DNA from: Chitinophaga pinensis | GTDB lineage: Bacteria > Bacteroidota > Bacteroidia > Flavobacteriales_D > Crocinitomicaceae | Length of the DNA stretch: 30,355 nucleotides | NCBI GenBank assembly: GCA_945870115.1 | Contig: CAMBRH010000003.1 | Span: forward strand, 1-30,355 | Direction: 5' to 3' | Part shown: piece after piece, positions 1 to 8,821 of the stretch | Layout: every line of letters starts with the position of its first letter | Numbering within the stretch: the first letter of the stretch is position 1 | The notes under the pieces: generated by a model | Seen by the model: the letters and a program-made list of their open reading frames with translations, nothing else | The model's database searches: none | Told to the model about the DNA's origin: nothing | Made by a program: the position numbers and the translations under genes

Positions 1-639
1 ATCGTTAGTGGCGATTTTTTCTGGCTGGATGAAGCTGACGGATTAACTTTTTTAGTGATTGGTGATTGCACAGGGCATGGGGTTCCTGGTTCATTCATGA
101 CTTTACTAGGAATTAATTTATTGAATCAAATTATTCTTGAAGACAAAATTTCAGATCCTTCTGAAATATTAAGCAATTTGGATGAAAAATTAGTTCAAGT
201 TTTACCCCGAGAAGGAAATTCCAGTGTGAAAGATGGTATTGAAATGACCATTATCGCTTTTGATTTAAACAAAAAAATAGCAAATTATGCTTGTGCTGGA
301 GGTAAATTTATCACGATTCAAAATAAAGAAATTATCATTCAAAGAGGTGAATCCAAACACATTGGAGATGTTTCTGAATCAAATTTTTCGAAATACAATA
401 CTTACAATTTAGATTTAAGTTTAATTGAAACACTGTATTTCTTTACTGATGGAATTCAAGATCAATTTGGTGGAAGTTCAAACAAAAAATTTACCATAAA
501 ACGAATCTTAGATTTACTTAAGAAAAATCAAGATTTGGATTTAAAAACAAATGTTGCTGAGATAAAATTGAAAGTTAATTCATGGAAAAACAAGCTTGAA
601 CAAACTGACGATATAACTTTTATTGGTGTGAAATTATAG
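1..639 (+). CDS. SpoIIE/PP2C-type serine phosphatase, C-terminal part (5' end outside window)
   Basis: The reading frame is open from base 1 to the TAG at 637-639, so the gene starts before the window; the ATG at 55 is internal because conserved domain sequence (IVSGDFFW) lies upstream of it. Visible PP2C/SpoIIE motifs are SGDFFW, the metal-binding GDCTGHGVPG, FFTDGIQDQFGG, and TDDITF near the C terminus. These supply the acidic residues that bind Mg/Mn in this family. Proteins of this type in Bacteroidota usually carry N-terminal sensor parts (TPR, GAF, PAS or 7TM) and dephosphorylate phosphoserine regulators such as anti-sigma factor antagonists; the sensor is not visible here. The last Leu codon plus the stop overlaps the end of the convergent hemD by six bases. 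Confidence 0.9.
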   Translation: MVSGDFFWLDEADGLTFLVIGDCTGHGVPGSFMTLLGINLLNQIILEDKISDPSEILSNLDEKLVQVLPREGNSSVKDGIEMTIIAFDLNKKIANYACAGGKFITIQNKEIIIQRGESKHIGDVSESNFSKYNTYNLDLSLIETLYFFTDGIQDQFGGSSNKKFTIKRILDLLKKNQDLDLKTNVAEIKLKVNSWKNKLEQTDDITFIGVKL

Positions 640-1299
640 TTGTTTCAATGTTTCTAATAGCTCATTAATACTACTTTCTTTTAAAACAATTTGGGCAGTC
701 AAGTCATACTTTTTCAATTCTTTTTTAGTAGTTTTCCCCCAAGCAATTATTTTTGTTTTAGTTGAGATTATATTTGAAAGCATATAAGAGTTTACATTAC
801 TTGGACTTGTGAAAACTATGATATCAAACTCATTTTCAAAAGTAAACGACTCAAATTTTGTCTCGTATAAAACTAGTTTTTGAATCTTTTTTGAATGAAC
901 GAATTTTTCAATTGTTCCTTTGCTTTCAGTTGATTTGATAAAACAAATTGAACGATTATTTAACCATTCATTTAACTCCATGGAGACTTTCTCGGGATTT
1001 CCAGCAGATTTTCCAGCAAAGGAAACTTTATATCCTTTTGATTCAATGTAACTTGCAGTAGAGTCGCCGATACAAGCAATTTGTACTTTTGAATCGTGTC
1101 TTTGATTGAACAAATAATAATCAAAGGCATTTTTACTTCCAATAAAGACGGCTTCTGTTTCTACTTTTAATCCAGTTTTAATTGTAGAAAATGAAATGAA
1201 TGATTTGCAAATTAAGTCAAAATTATTTTCGTTGCAAAAATTTTGTAAAAGTGCTGTTTCACTTGGATTTTTAGAAATAAAAATTGATTTATTTTGCAT
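634..1299 (-). CDS. hemD: uroporphyrinogen-III synthase
   Basis: A 221-residue protein that would close hydroxymethylbilane with D-ring inversion to give uroporphyrinogen III. The family is very divergent in sequence. The call rests on size, the two-lobed alternating alpha/beta pattern, motifs such as VFTSPSNVNSYM and IIAWGKTTKKEL that resemble the second-lobe segments of HemD, and above all its position 23 bases after hemC in a hemA-hemC-hemD order. It starts with MQNKSIFISKNP; the first lobe begins directly, so no upstream start is needed. Its TAA stop lies within the last codon of the convergent phosphatase gene, leaving no room for a terminator between them. Confidence 0.85.
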   Translation of the reverse strand: MQNKSIFISKNPSETALLQNFCNENNFDLICKSFISFSTIKTGLKVETEAVFIGSKNAFDYYLFNQRHDSKVQIACIGDSTASYIESKGYKVSFAGKSAGNPEKVSMELNEWLNNRSICFIKSTESKGTIEKFVHSKKIQKLVLYETKFESFTFENEFDIIVFTSPSNVNSYMLSNIISTKTKIIAWGKTTKKELKKYDLTAQIVLKESSINELLETLKQL

Positions 1300-1322
1300 G
1301 AACTTGATTCAAAAGGCAAAAA

Positions 1323-2204
1323 TTATGCTTTCAATTTAGCGACAATGTTTTCAGCAGTCAACTCAAAATTATCAGTTGTAAAATGAAAAAGTGAAGCACC
1401 TTGTTCCCACGATTTAGTGTACGAAACAAAAACTGAATTTTCATTTTCACAATAAACTCCCAACGGTAACTGACAACCCCCATCCATTAAATTCAGAACC
1501 TTGCGTTCAATAGAAATTTGCTTTTCAACAGCTTTATTGTTCAACTTCTGCATGATTTCAAACATTCGAGCATCGTTTTCACGAATTTGTAAACCCAAAA
1601 CTCCTTGTGCAGGCGCTGGAACAAATTCCTTTGGATTTAAAACTACGACATGAAAATCTGATAAATCCAATTTCAAACGATCAACACCAGCTTTTGCAAG
1701 TAAAATTGCATCGTAATTTCGATCCCTTAATTTTTGAATTCTTGTTGGAACATTCCCTCTTAATTCTTTGATTTTCAAATCTGATCGGAAATGAGTAACC
1801 AAAGATTTTCTTCTTGCTGAAGAAGTTCCAATTGATGCTTGATCTTCTAATTTCCAAGGCATTAATTCATCAACACAAGTTTTGTTTATTAACAATAATT
1901 CTGATGGATCTTCGCGTTCAGAAACTGCTGCAATCATTAACCCTGCAGGTGGATTGGTTTCTAAATCTTTATGTGAGTGAACCGCTAAATCAATTGTTCC
2001 AGCAAGTAACTCATTCTCAATTTCTTTTGTGAAAAAACCTTTTCCTTCTAATTTATCAAAACTCAAATCTTGAATTGCGTCTCCTTGCGTGATGATGATT
2101 TTTATTTCAACTTCACAATTTAACTTTTCCAGTTGATTTTTTACATGATTTGCTTGCCATAAAGCCAAATCACTTCCGCGAGATCCGATTATTATTTTTT
2201 CCAC
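1323..2204 (-). CDS. hemC: porphobilinogen deaminase (hydroxymethylbilane synthase)
   Basis: A cytosolic enzyme that joins four porphobilinogens into hydroxymethylbilane using a dipyrromethane cofactor. At 293 residues it is slightly shorter than the usual 300-315. It begins with the family signature IIIGSRGSDLALWQ and carries HSHKDLE (catalytic Asp about 80), GTSSARRKS, the phosphate and substrate-binding ELRGNVPTR, VPAPAQGVLG, and the cofactor-attachment Cys244 in GGCQLPLG. All key residues are present. It lies downstream of hemA, with a 150-bp spacer holding simple AT-rich repeats, and 23 bases upstream of hemD, so the three genes form one pathway cluster. Confidence 0.97.
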   Translation of the reverse strand: MEKIIIGSRGSDLALWQANHVKNQLEKLNCEVEIKIIITQGDAIQDLSFDKLEGKGFFTKEIENELLAGTIDLAVHSHKDLETNPPAGLMIAAVSEREDPSELLLINKTCVDELMPWKLEDQASIGTSSARRKSLVTHFRSDLKIKELRGNVPTRIQKLRDRNYDAILLAKAGVDRLKLDLSDFHVVVLNPKEFVPAPAQGVLGLQIRENDARMFEIMQKLNNKAVEKQISIERKVLNLMDGGCQLPLGVYCENENSVFVSYTKSWEQGASLFHFTTDNFELTAENIVAKLKA

Positions 2205-2211
2205 TTTTTTA

Positions 2212-2242
2212 GATTGTTAGATTATTTGATTGTTAGATTATT
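2212..2242. repeat. short tandem repeat upstream of hemC
   Basis: The 15-base unit GATTGTTAGATTATT occurs at 2212-2226 and again at 2228-2242, a period of 16 bases, just upstream of the hemC start. No function is evident. Confidence 0.7.
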
Positions 2243-2325
2243 AGACTTAGCTTGACTTTAAAACACAATTTTAAAAAAAACTGAAATTTATTAATTTAAA
2301 AATATCTTTTCGAAAGAACATTCAA

Positions 2326-2351
2326 AACTCATAACTCATAGTTCATAACTC
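2326..2351. repeat. AACTCATAA-type short repeat after hemA
   Basis: Near-repeats of AACTCATA and AGTTCATAACTC fill the bases directly after the hemA stop (2355, minus strand). A related sequence in the opposite orientation lies directly after the TolC-like gene stop at 28182-28210. This looks like a small dispersed intergenic repeat family. Confidence 0.5.
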
Positions 2352-2354
2352 TTT

Positions 2355-3581
2355 TCAGTTCTTCAATAGTATTTCTTTTGCCATTAACATTGGAACGCTC
2401 ATGTATTTTTTTTCCATGTAAGAAATGATTTTTTCTAATACTTCTCTAGAATCATCATTTAATCCTTGCATCTCATTTTTAAAAACGTGATTCAAGGCCG
2501 TTGCTTTAATGTCTTTTACCATCATTGGAACTTCACGCATTGCAATTTCTACTTTTCTCAATCGGTGAAGTTGCTCAAATTCAAACATTGCTTCCGACAA
2601 AATATCGTTTACATGAGAAATTTCTTTTGAACGTTCTTTTAAATTTTGATCCGATATTTTTTGTAAATGATCAACTGAAATATGAACTAAATTGTGAGAA
2701 TCTACGATTGTTTTGTCTAAATCATTTGGAATTGCAATATCGATTACCACTTTTTTAGAAGTTTCATTTTGCAATAATTGCTCATAAATTTCATGTGTAA
2801 TTACATGATTTTCAGCGCCAGTACACGTAATTATGATGTCAAAACCCTTGTTGAACTTTTTTAATTCTGTTAAAGGAAAAGCTTTTCCGTGTAAATCTTT
2901 TGCAAGTGATTCAGCTTTTGACAAAGTTCTATTGAAAACTGTAAAATTTTTGTATCCATGTTTTCTCAAAAACCTTCCCATGTTGGTATTTGTTGTTCCA
3001 GCACCGACAATTAAAACTCTTGCATCAAGCGCAATATCCATTTCTCGAAGCGTATGGTAAGCCAGTGCAACAACCGAAACAGGTTTTGTAGCAATGCTAG
3101 TTTCCGTGTAAACTCTTTTTGCAGTTTCTACCGTGTGACGCATTACCAAACGGATAAAATCACCAGTTAATCCTAGTTTTTTTGATAATTCAAAAGCATT
3201 TCTAACTTGTGTGATAATTTCTCTTTCTCCAACAATCATCGAATCAATTGAAGAAGCAACTTGTAAAATATGCTCAATTGCTAAAATCCCAGTAAAAACT
3301 TGTGAAGCTTCTACAAGACTTTCCACTTCCTCAAAACTAAAATTTGGATAAAGTTTTTGAAAGAAATTTTGTAAAAATTCTGTTGTTAAACCCTGATCTG
3401 AGCAAAACAAATACTCAACACGATTGCATGTTGATAAGAACATTAATTCAGAAAGTTGCATTTCATTTTTCAAGGTATTTAACCTATCAAATTGATTATC
3501 AGTTTCAATGTGTAGTTTTCCTACTTCAGAAACTTCTAAATTACGGTGTGTAAAAGCAATTATATGAAATGAGTTCAACAT
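2355..3581 (-). CDS. hemA: glutamyl-tRNA reductase
   Basis: Catalyses NADPH-dependent reduction of glutamyl-tRNA(Glu) to glutamate-1-semialdehyde, the first committed step of the C5 tetrapyrrole pathway. At 408 residues it has the usual length. The catalytic Cys52 sits in FLSTCNRVEYLF. VGEREIITQVRNAF belongs to the catalytic domain, the Rossmann NADPH site is RVLIVGAGTTNTNMGRFL with FNRTLSKAESLA, and the C-terminal helical dimerisation domain follows from about residue 310. It is the first gene of hemA-hemC-hemD. A hemL gene is not in the window. The start MLNSFHIIAFTHRN fits the normal N terminus. Confidence 0.97.
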   Translation of the reverse strand: MLNSFHIIAFTHRNLEVSEVGKLHIETDNQFDRLNTLKNEMQLSELMFLSTCNRVEYLFCSDQGLTTEFLQNFFQKLYPNFSFEEVESLVEASQVFTGILAIEHILQVASSIDSMIVGEREIITQVRNAFELSKKLGLTGDFIRLVMRHTVETAKRVYTETSIATKPVSVVALAYHTLREMDIALDARVLIVGAGTTNTNMGRFLRKHGYKNFTVFNRTLSKAESLAKDLHGKAFPLTELKKFNKGFDIIITCTGAENHVITHEIYEQLLQNETSKKVVIDIAIPNDLDKTIVDSHNLVHISVDHLQKISDQNLKERSKEISHVNDILSEAMFEFEQLHRLRKVEIAMREVPMMVKDIKATALNHVFKNEMQGLNDDSREVLEKIISYMEKKYMSVPMLMAKEILLKN

Positions 3582-3682
3582 TATTTTTAAAATACTTATG
3601 CAAAAGTGCGTATTTCAAAGCGTTTCATTGTCATAGAATTGTCAAAAAAACTAATTTAGAATCCGTTTAAATAAGCGCTTGT

Positions 3683-3784
3683 GATTGCAGATTGCAGATT
3701 ACAAATTGGCAGATTGCTTCGCTTTCAAGAAAATTTTCTTGGGTGCGGAGCAATCTGTAATCTGTAATTTGCTAATCTGTAATT
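3683..3784 (+). repeat. dispersed inverted-repeat hairpin element, copy A
   Basis: The left arm (3683-3722) and right arm (3745-3784) are imperfect inverted repeats built from CAGATTACAAATT and CAGATTGCTTCGC units. The centre holds a perfect 14-base palindrome, AAGAAAATTTTCTT (3727-3740). The element ends five bases from the stop of the PspC gene (3789, minus strand). A second copy in the same orientation lies at 23603-23689. It could form a long stem-loop in RNA from either strand. Confidence 0.85.
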
Positions 3785-3788
3785 TAAT

Positions 3789-5360
3789 TCAATCCCAATT
3801 TTCGTATTTTCCAGACTTTCTCATAAAACCACCTTTTTCATTCCAAGGATTATCTGCCTCTTCAATAAATTGATTCATATTAATGATTTCATTATCAATC
3901 TTAATGTTTTTATTTACAGGAATTTCAATAATGATAACTACTCTTTGAGAACGAATTTTATCCTTTTTCGGAAAATTAAATTCCGGATTTATTCTTAAGA
4001 TATTAGAATCAATTTCGATTTGATGTTTGATATTTTTTGCCTTAATAATTGCATTTTCATGAGAATAACTATTCGCACTTAAATTTTGAATAATGTGATA
4101 CAAACTATCTTTGGATTCACGGTACAAAAATTTTATTCCACTGTCATAAATTTTATTCCCTTTCACTTCCATTGTCGTTTCAAAATGATGCTCGTTTGAC
4201 TTAGAAATTGAATAATCACCCAATAATGGTGAGATTGAATTCATTCTTTCAATTATTAATTCAGGTAAATTTACCGTTGCAATTTCCTTCTCAATTTCTG
4301 CTTCTGTAAAAACATCTCTCGCTGTTTTCATAGAAAGATAAACGCAAATAACTGTGCCAATTACACCGAAACTAAAGAGCGCTAAGGAGGAAATTTTTGT
4401 CCAACGCGATTTTAAATTCATTAAAACATAAGTTCCATTGGAAATTAGAAATAATATCACGGAAAATGACACCAAAAATCCTCCAATCCAAGCTAAAAAA
4501 ACATCATTATTTTCACTTAAAAGTAATTCTCCTAATTGATTTACAGATAAATATCCATTTTCAGATACGATAGGAATAAAGCGGAAACCTCCAAAAAACA
4601 AAACGATAAATATTATTAAAAAGAAAATTCCTGTCCCCAATAAACCAATGCCAAAAGCTGATCGAATTAATCTTCCAATACTGCTAAATCTTCTTGTGTA
4701 ATCTTGGTCTTTTCTGATTTTATCTGCAAAACTTTTAGAAGAATTTTTTACACGATTTGCTGCTTGTTCAAATTCTTCTTTCACACTATCAACTGTAATT
4801 GGTTTACCTTGCATTCTCAAGCGATCGATTGTTGAATTTGCTTTTGGAATTACAAACCAAAGAATCAGATAGAGCGGAAATCCAAATCCTCCAACTAATA
4901 AAAATAATAAGAAGATTATCCTAATAATGATGACATCTACATGTAAATAATTTGCCAAACCTGAGCAAATACCTGCAATTTTTGCATTTTCTATATCACG
5001 GTATAACTTTTTCTCTTTTCCGTAAAAATCTTCCTTGTAATAATTTGTATTGAAAGAATTTTCTTGTTCACTTGAGCTTTTTTTATCATTTGAATCTTCG
5101 TCAATAAAATCTTCTGGTTCACCTAAAGTTCGGATTATCGATTCGATATCATCTTTTTCCAACACTTCTTTTTTGTCAGTCAATAATTGCTGACATAATT
5201 CTGCTATACGCAATTCAATGTCTTCAATTATATCTTTAGATCCTTGCTGACCAGAAAGATTTTTTTCCAAGCGAGTTAAATATAAATGCAATAATTGATA
5301 CGCATCTTCCTCGATCATGAAATTTAATCCTTTTATGTTTACTGAAATTGTCTTTTTCAT
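3789..5360 (-). CDS. PspC-domain multi-pass membrane protein
   Basis: A 523-residue protein. Residues 1-90 are soluble and acidic. A PspC domain lies at about 116-175 (KKLYRDIENAKIAGICSG, LANYLHVDVIIIRIIF, LYLILWFVIPKAN). Further hydrophobic segments lie at about 233-258, 288-310 and 322-344, followed by a C-terminal extracytoplasmic region rich in beta-strand-like sequence to residue 523. PspC domains are known from the phage-shock envelope-stress response; in Bacteroidota they are often fused to long C-terminal parts and paired with a PadR regulator, as here (27-base gap, same operon). The exact role is not known; an envelope-stress membrane sensor is the likely reading. No pspA gene is visible nearby. 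Confidence 0.85.
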   Translation of the reverse strand: MKKTISVNIKGLNFMIEEDAYQLLHLYLTRLEKNLSGQQGSKDIIEDIELRIAELCQQLLTDKKEVLEKDDIESIIRTLGEPEDFIDEDSNDKKSSSEQENSFNTNYYKEDFYGKEKKLYRDIENAKIAGICSGLANYLHVDVIIIRIIFLLFLLVGGFGFPLYLILWFVIPKANSTIDRLRMQGKPITVDSVKEEFEQAANRVKNSSKSFADKIRKDQDYTRRFSSIGRLIRSAFGIGLLGTGIFFLIIFIVLFFGGFRFIPIVSENGYLSVNQLGELLLSENNDVFLAWIGGFLVSFSVILFLISNGTYVLMNLKSRWTKISSLALFSFGVIGTVICVYLSMKTARDVFTEAEIEKEIATVNLPELIIERMNSISPLLGDYSISKSNEHHFETTMEVKGNKIYDSGIKFLYRESKDSLYHIIQNLSANSYSHENAIIKAKNIKHQIEIDSNILRINPEFNFPKKDKIRSQRVVIIIEIPVNKNIKIDNEIINMNQFIEEADNPWNEKGGFMRKSGKYENWD

Positions 5361-5387
5361 CTTTTCTAAATTTAGTAGTTTAAAAAT

Positions 5388-5717
5388 TTAATTTTTTCCT
5401 GTAATTTGTTGTACTGCAAAATTCAAATCATCCCAGGTTGAAGACAATTCTTCTAAAAATACTTTTCCCATTTTTGTGATGGAATAATATTTTCGTGGCG
5501 GTCCAGATTGAGATTCCTCCCATCTGTAGGTTAATAATTCAATGTTTTTTAAGCGTGTTAACAATGGATATAATGTTCCTTCTACCACGATTAACTTTGC
5601 TTCTTTTAATTTGATGAGAATTTCAGAAGGATATGCTTCTTGCTGATCTAAAATTGACAAGATGCAATATTCTAAAATTCCCTTGCGCATTTGGGCTTGT
5701 GTATTTTCTAAACTCAT
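5388..5717 (-). CDS. PadR-family transcriptional repressor
   Basis: A short (109-residue) PadR winged-helix regulator starting at MSLENTQAQMRKG. Motifs are GILEYCILSILDQ, the recognition-helix region VEGTLYPLLTRLKNIELL, and the wing GPPRKYYSIT. A longer frame opens upstream at 5801, but its extra 28 residues would be translated through the promoter and palindrome, so 5717 is the better start. It is the first gene of an operon with the PspC-domain protein. PadR proteins commonly repress their own operon, and the palindrome at 5753-5778 fits this. The ligand or stress signal is unknown. Confidence 0.92.
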   Translation of the reverse strand: MSLENTQAQMRKGILEYCILSILDQQEAYPSEILIKLKEAKLIVVEGTLYPLLTRLKNIELLTYRWEESQSGPPRKYYSITKMGKVFLEELSSTWDDLNFAVQQITGKN

Positions 5718-5737
5718 ATTATTTAGCTTTGATATTG

Positions 5738-5769
5738 CAAAGATATATCTTTTACATTGTATTATGCAA
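5738..5769 (-). promoter_or_regulatory. predicted padR promoter
   Basis: On the minus strand a Bacteroidota-type -7 box TATCTTTG (5745-5738) matches TAnnTTTG exactly. A TTG (5769-5767) lies 21 bases upstream as a -33 element. The start codon is about 20 bases downstream of the -7 box. Confidence 0.6.
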
Positions 5770-5778
5770 TACATAGTA
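5753..5778. promoter_or_regulatory. 26-bp palindrome, candidate PadR operator
   Basis: On the plus strand the arms TACATTGTATT and AATACATAGTA flank ATGC. They are complementary at 9 of 11 positions, including the perfect inner pair TGTATT/AATACA. The palindrome overlaps the -33 region of the padR promoter, where bound repressor would block RNA polymerase. ATGT/ACAT-like half-sites are typical of PadR operators. Confidence 0.6.
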
Positions 5779-5859
5779 CTAAAATTATCAAATTTTAACA
5801 ATTGATATTTATTAAGATATTAATTATCAATAATTTAAAAAAAATTAATTTTTATTAAT

Positions 5860-6402
5860 CTACTTATTAAGCGGGGATTTTTTTGTTATTTCAAACATTT
5901 TATGATAACTTTTCACTGCAGAAATAAATGCTGGAGAAGCATTATCAATTTGAATAGTTAAAACTTGATCTACTTCTTGCTTTAAATCTGGGTATTTTTT
6001 AATGAATTTAACCAACATTTGAATTGCATAGACATGTAATGCAACTTTGTTATTTTTATCTAAAATAAAGTTCACCAATAAATCAATTAATTCTGATTCC
6101 CTGTAATCACTCAATTTTAATTGATTGAGCGTGCAAAGTACATTTCTTAGGACCGTTTGATTGTTACTTTCAAATAAAATGTCAATTAATAAATTTATTT
6201 TCGCCTGCGTTAAATTAGGTTTTGCTTTTGTAAAATGTATTAAAATCCAAGAAGCATGTTCAGAATATGGATATTCAGTTTTGTTTTTTATAATTTGAAA
6301 TAAATCTTCTCGTATTATTGCATTTTCTGTTAAAACTTCAGTTAAAGATGTAAAATCTCTATTAGATCTAAAAGTCCTTAGTATTTCTTTTAATTCTTTC
6401 AA
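5860..6402 (-). CDS. small helical-repeat (HEAT/ARM-like) protein of unknown function
   Basis: 180 residues, no signal peptide or membrane segment. The sequence reads as paired amphipathic helices about 35-40 residues apart (SEHASWILIHFT, INLLIDILFE, VLRNVLCTLNQL, ELIDLLVNFILD, VALHVYAIQMLVKFIKKYP), as expected for an alpha-solenoid. It starts 26 bases after the ppk1 stop and is probably co-transcribed with it. Similar short HEAT-like proteins occur in Bacteroidota, where they are poorly named. No catalytic motif is visible; a protein-binding scaffold is the most one can say. Confidence 0.75.
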   Translation of the reverse strand: MKELKEILRTFRSNRDFTSLTEVLTENAIIREDLFQIIKNKTEYPYSEHASWILIHFTKAKPNLTQAKINLLIDILFESNNQTVLRNVLCTLNQLKLSDYRESELIDLLVNFILDKNNKVALHVYAIQMLVKFIKKYPDLKQEVDQVLTIQIDNASPAFISAVKSYHKMFEITKKSPLNK

Positions 6403-6428
6403 AACTTAAAAGCCTTATTGAGGTGATT

Positions 6429-8519
6429 TTATTTTAATTTACTTAAATAGTATGCATACATTTGTTCTTGTGCATTATTGATTTTTGAATCATCTGTTTT
6501 TCTAAACTCATTTTTTTGTTTTCGATCAATAATTCGTGCTTTTTGGTTGTCTTTCCATTGCGTATCAAAAATAAATTGAATTCCTTCTTGAATATTTTTT
6601 GCTAAAATTGGAACAGCAACTTCGATTCGTTTATCTAGATTTCGCTCCATAATATCGGCAGAAGTGAGGTAATATTTTTTTTTGCCACCATTATTAAAAA
6701 TCATAAAGCGAGTATGCTCCAAATGTCGTGATACTATACTTATAACTTCGATGTTTTCACTCAATTTTTTTACATTTGGAAGCAAACAACAAACACCTCT
6801 AATTATTAACTGAACTTTGACCCCAAATTTACTTGCTTCATATAATTTATCAATGATTTTTGAATCGACTAAATTGTTCATTTTCAATTGAATCAAAGCA
6901 TATTCTCCCTTTTTCGCTAAATTAATTTCATGTTGAATTAAACTTGTAATTTTTTTACGGTTATTAAATGGCGAAACAAGTAAATGATTAAATACTGAAT
7001 TTTCACTTAAATTTTCTAGCAATCTAAAAACACGTTTTACTTCATTTGAAATTGTCACTCGGGTTGTTAAAAGTCCAATATCAGTATATACACGCGCTGT
7101 TTTTTCATGGAAATTTCCTGTTCCAATGTAACTTATGAGTTGTTCCTTATTTTTTGAGATACGTGTAATTTGAAATAATTTGGAGTGAACTTTCAAATTT
7201 TTGTATCCGTAAATAACTTTTGCTCCACGTTCTTTTAATCTTTCAGCCCAAACAATGTTATTTTCTTCGTCAAAACGAGCTTGTAATTCAAAAATAACTA
7301 CAACCTCTTTTCCATTGGAAACTGCACTCATCAAAGCATTCAAAATTTGAGAATCTTTGGCAACTCTATAAATATTAATTTTGATTGACTTAACTAAAGG
7401 ATCTAGTGCTGCTTCACGTAAAATATCAACTACATAATCAAATGTCTGATAGGGGAAATGTAATAAAATATCTTTTTCTAAGATTGCTTTTATCAAACTT
7501 CTTTTTCTTTCTAATTCAGGATGTATGATCGGCTCTTGCTTTTTGTAAACCAAGTCTTTATTCCCAAAATCTGGAAAACGACTAAAATCTTTAAAATTAT
7601 GATATCTTCCTCCAGGAATAGTATTTATACCAGATTTTAAATTCAAGGCTTTTAATAAAAAATGCTGTAAATCCAAAGGCATTTCATGATCATAAACAAA
7701 ACGAACAGGATCTCCTTTTTTACGATTTTTTAGACTTTTTTCCATTTTTTCAATAAAGGAAATAGAAAGATCATCGTCTAAATTTAGCTCAGCATCTCTG
7801 GTAAATTTAAAGGTGTAGGCTTCAATTTCCTCAAAATCAAATATTTGAAAAATAGATTCTAAATTTAATCGTATAATGTCATCAATTAAAATAAAATACT
7901 TTTTTTCACCATCGCTCATTTGATAAAAGCGGTTGAAATTTGTTGGAATTTGTATTAAAGCATAAATTGGTTTCCTGTCTATGGATTTTTTTTGAGCGTG
8001 AATTTTTACTGCTAAATAAATGTTTTTATCCCTTAATTTCGGGAAATTTGCATTTGTTTTTAAAATGATTGGTACAATGACGTGCTTTAACTCACTGTGA
8101 AAAAAAGTGACTAATTCTTTGCGTTGACTTTCATTTAAATTGTCTTCACGTAGCTGAAAAATATTGTTTTTTTCCAGTTCGAGCAGCAATTCTGAATAGC
8201 AAGTTTCGAAGTTTTTTTGCTGTAAAATAACAATTTTTCTAATTTTTTCCAAAAGTTGAATGGCATTACCCTGAAAGCCGTCAAATCCATCAAAAATGGT
8301 ATCACTTTTTTTTAAGGAAATAATTCGTTTGATATTCGCAACTCGAACTCTAAAAAATTCATCCATGTTGTTGGAATAAATTCCCAAAAAACGGAAACGT
8401 TCAACCAATGGATTTCTTTTGTCTTGAGCTTCTTGCAAGACACGCTCATTAAAACTTAGCCAACTTAATTCTCTGTTTATCATACTATGATTCAAAGGTG
8501 CTAATTTTTTCTCTATCAT
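6429..8519 (-). CDS. ppk1: polyphosphate kinase 1
   Basis: Reversibly polymerises the gamma-phosphate of ATP into polyphosphate. At 696 residues it has the usual length and domain order: N domain (INRELSWLSFNERVL, YSNNMDEFFRVRV), head domain (PVRFVYDHEMP), and the C1/C2 PLD-like domains. The phosphorylated His is H445 in NLKVHSKLFQ and the second active-site His is H602 in EHTRFMIF. The phosphate-binding GTGNFHEKTARVYTDIGLLT and the C-terminal SADIMERNLDKRIEVAVPI are intact. The usual partner gene ppx is not adjacent; a helical-repeat gene follows instead. Confidence 0.97.
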   Translation of the reverse strand: MIEKKLAPLNHSMINRELSWLSFNERVLQEAQDKRNPLVERFRFLGIYSNNMDEFFRVRVANIKRIISLKKSDTIFDGFDGFQGNAIQLLEKIRKIVILQQKNFETCYSELLLELEKNNIFQLREDNLNESQRKELVTFFHSELKHVIVPIILKTNANFPKLRDKNIYLAVKIHAQKKSIDRKPIYALIQIPTNFNRFYQMSDGEKKYFILIDDIIRLNLESIFQIFDFEEIEAYTFKFTRDAELNLDDDLSISFIEKMEKSLKNRKKGDPVRFVYDHEMPLDLQHFLLKALNLKSGINTIPGGRYHNFKDFSRFPDFGNKDLVYKKQEPIIHPELERKRSLIKAILEKDILLHFPYQTFDYVVDILREAALDPLVKSIKINIYRVAKDSQILNALMSAVSNGKEVVVIFELQARFDEENNIVWAERLKERGAKVIYGYKNLKVHSKLFQITRISKNKEQLISYIGTGNFHEKTARVYTDIGLLTTRVTISNEVKRVFRLLENLSENSVFNHLLVSPFNNRKKITSLIQHEINLAKKGEYALIQLKMNNLVDSKIIDKLYEASKFGVKVQLIIRGVCCLLPNVKKLSENIEVISIVSRHLEHTRFMIFNNGGKKKYYLTSADIMERNLDKRIEVAVPILAKNIQEGIQFIFDTQWKDNQKARIIDRKQKNEFRKTDDSKINNAQEQMYAYYLSKLK

Positions 8520-8821
8520 GCAAAATATTTTATCAAAATCTTGTAAAATAAACTAATTTAAGTAAACTGTGGATTAGGGTTGAATTATGAAATTGTTAAA
8601 TCCGCTAATGCGGAAGACGAAATAGACATAAGACGAAAGCGAAAGACTTGTCTTTTTTTAAAACGTAATGATGCCGTAGGTATCAAATGTTTGTAACGAC
8701 GGATGTAAATCCGTCGTAAAAACTAAGAATGAATTAGTTTTTGGCGTTCGTTTTTGTTTGAAAACCATGACAAAAACCAATAAAATTATCATTTCGGGAA
8801 ACAAATGGACAATTCAAAAAA
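8520..8821. other. 302-bp intergenic region between rlmF and ppk1
   Basis: No gene is seen here. It holds the ppk1 upstream region (near 8520-8580), a small palindrome TCCGC-TAAT-GCGGA (8601-8614), an AGACATAAGAC unit shared with 11287-11320 (8624-8634), a short AAAGAC/GTCTTT hairpin followed by T residues (8642-8659), and the 115-bp dispersed element at 8664-8778. Confidence 0.7.
8664..8778 (+). repeat. dispersed ~115-bp intergenic element, copy 1
   Basis: It matches the reverse complement of 24156-24268. A 41-base run (8668-8708) is identical to the complement of 24224-24264, and later blocks (ATTAGTTTTTGGCGT, AAAACCATGACAAAA) are also identical. It contains a perfect hairpin with stem CGACGGAT/ATCCGTCG around a GTAA loop (8697-8716). 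It has no coding capacity. Confidence 0.9.

Noticed and set aside
3683..3784. CRISPR-like array from repeated GATTACA/CAGATT units
   Set aside because: Units are irregular, there are no unique spacers of constant length, and the element is an inverted repeat.
5718..5801. Longer PadR with 28 extra N-terminal residues
   Set aside because: The extension would be read through the predicted promoter and the palindrome, and the family starts near MSLENTQAQ.
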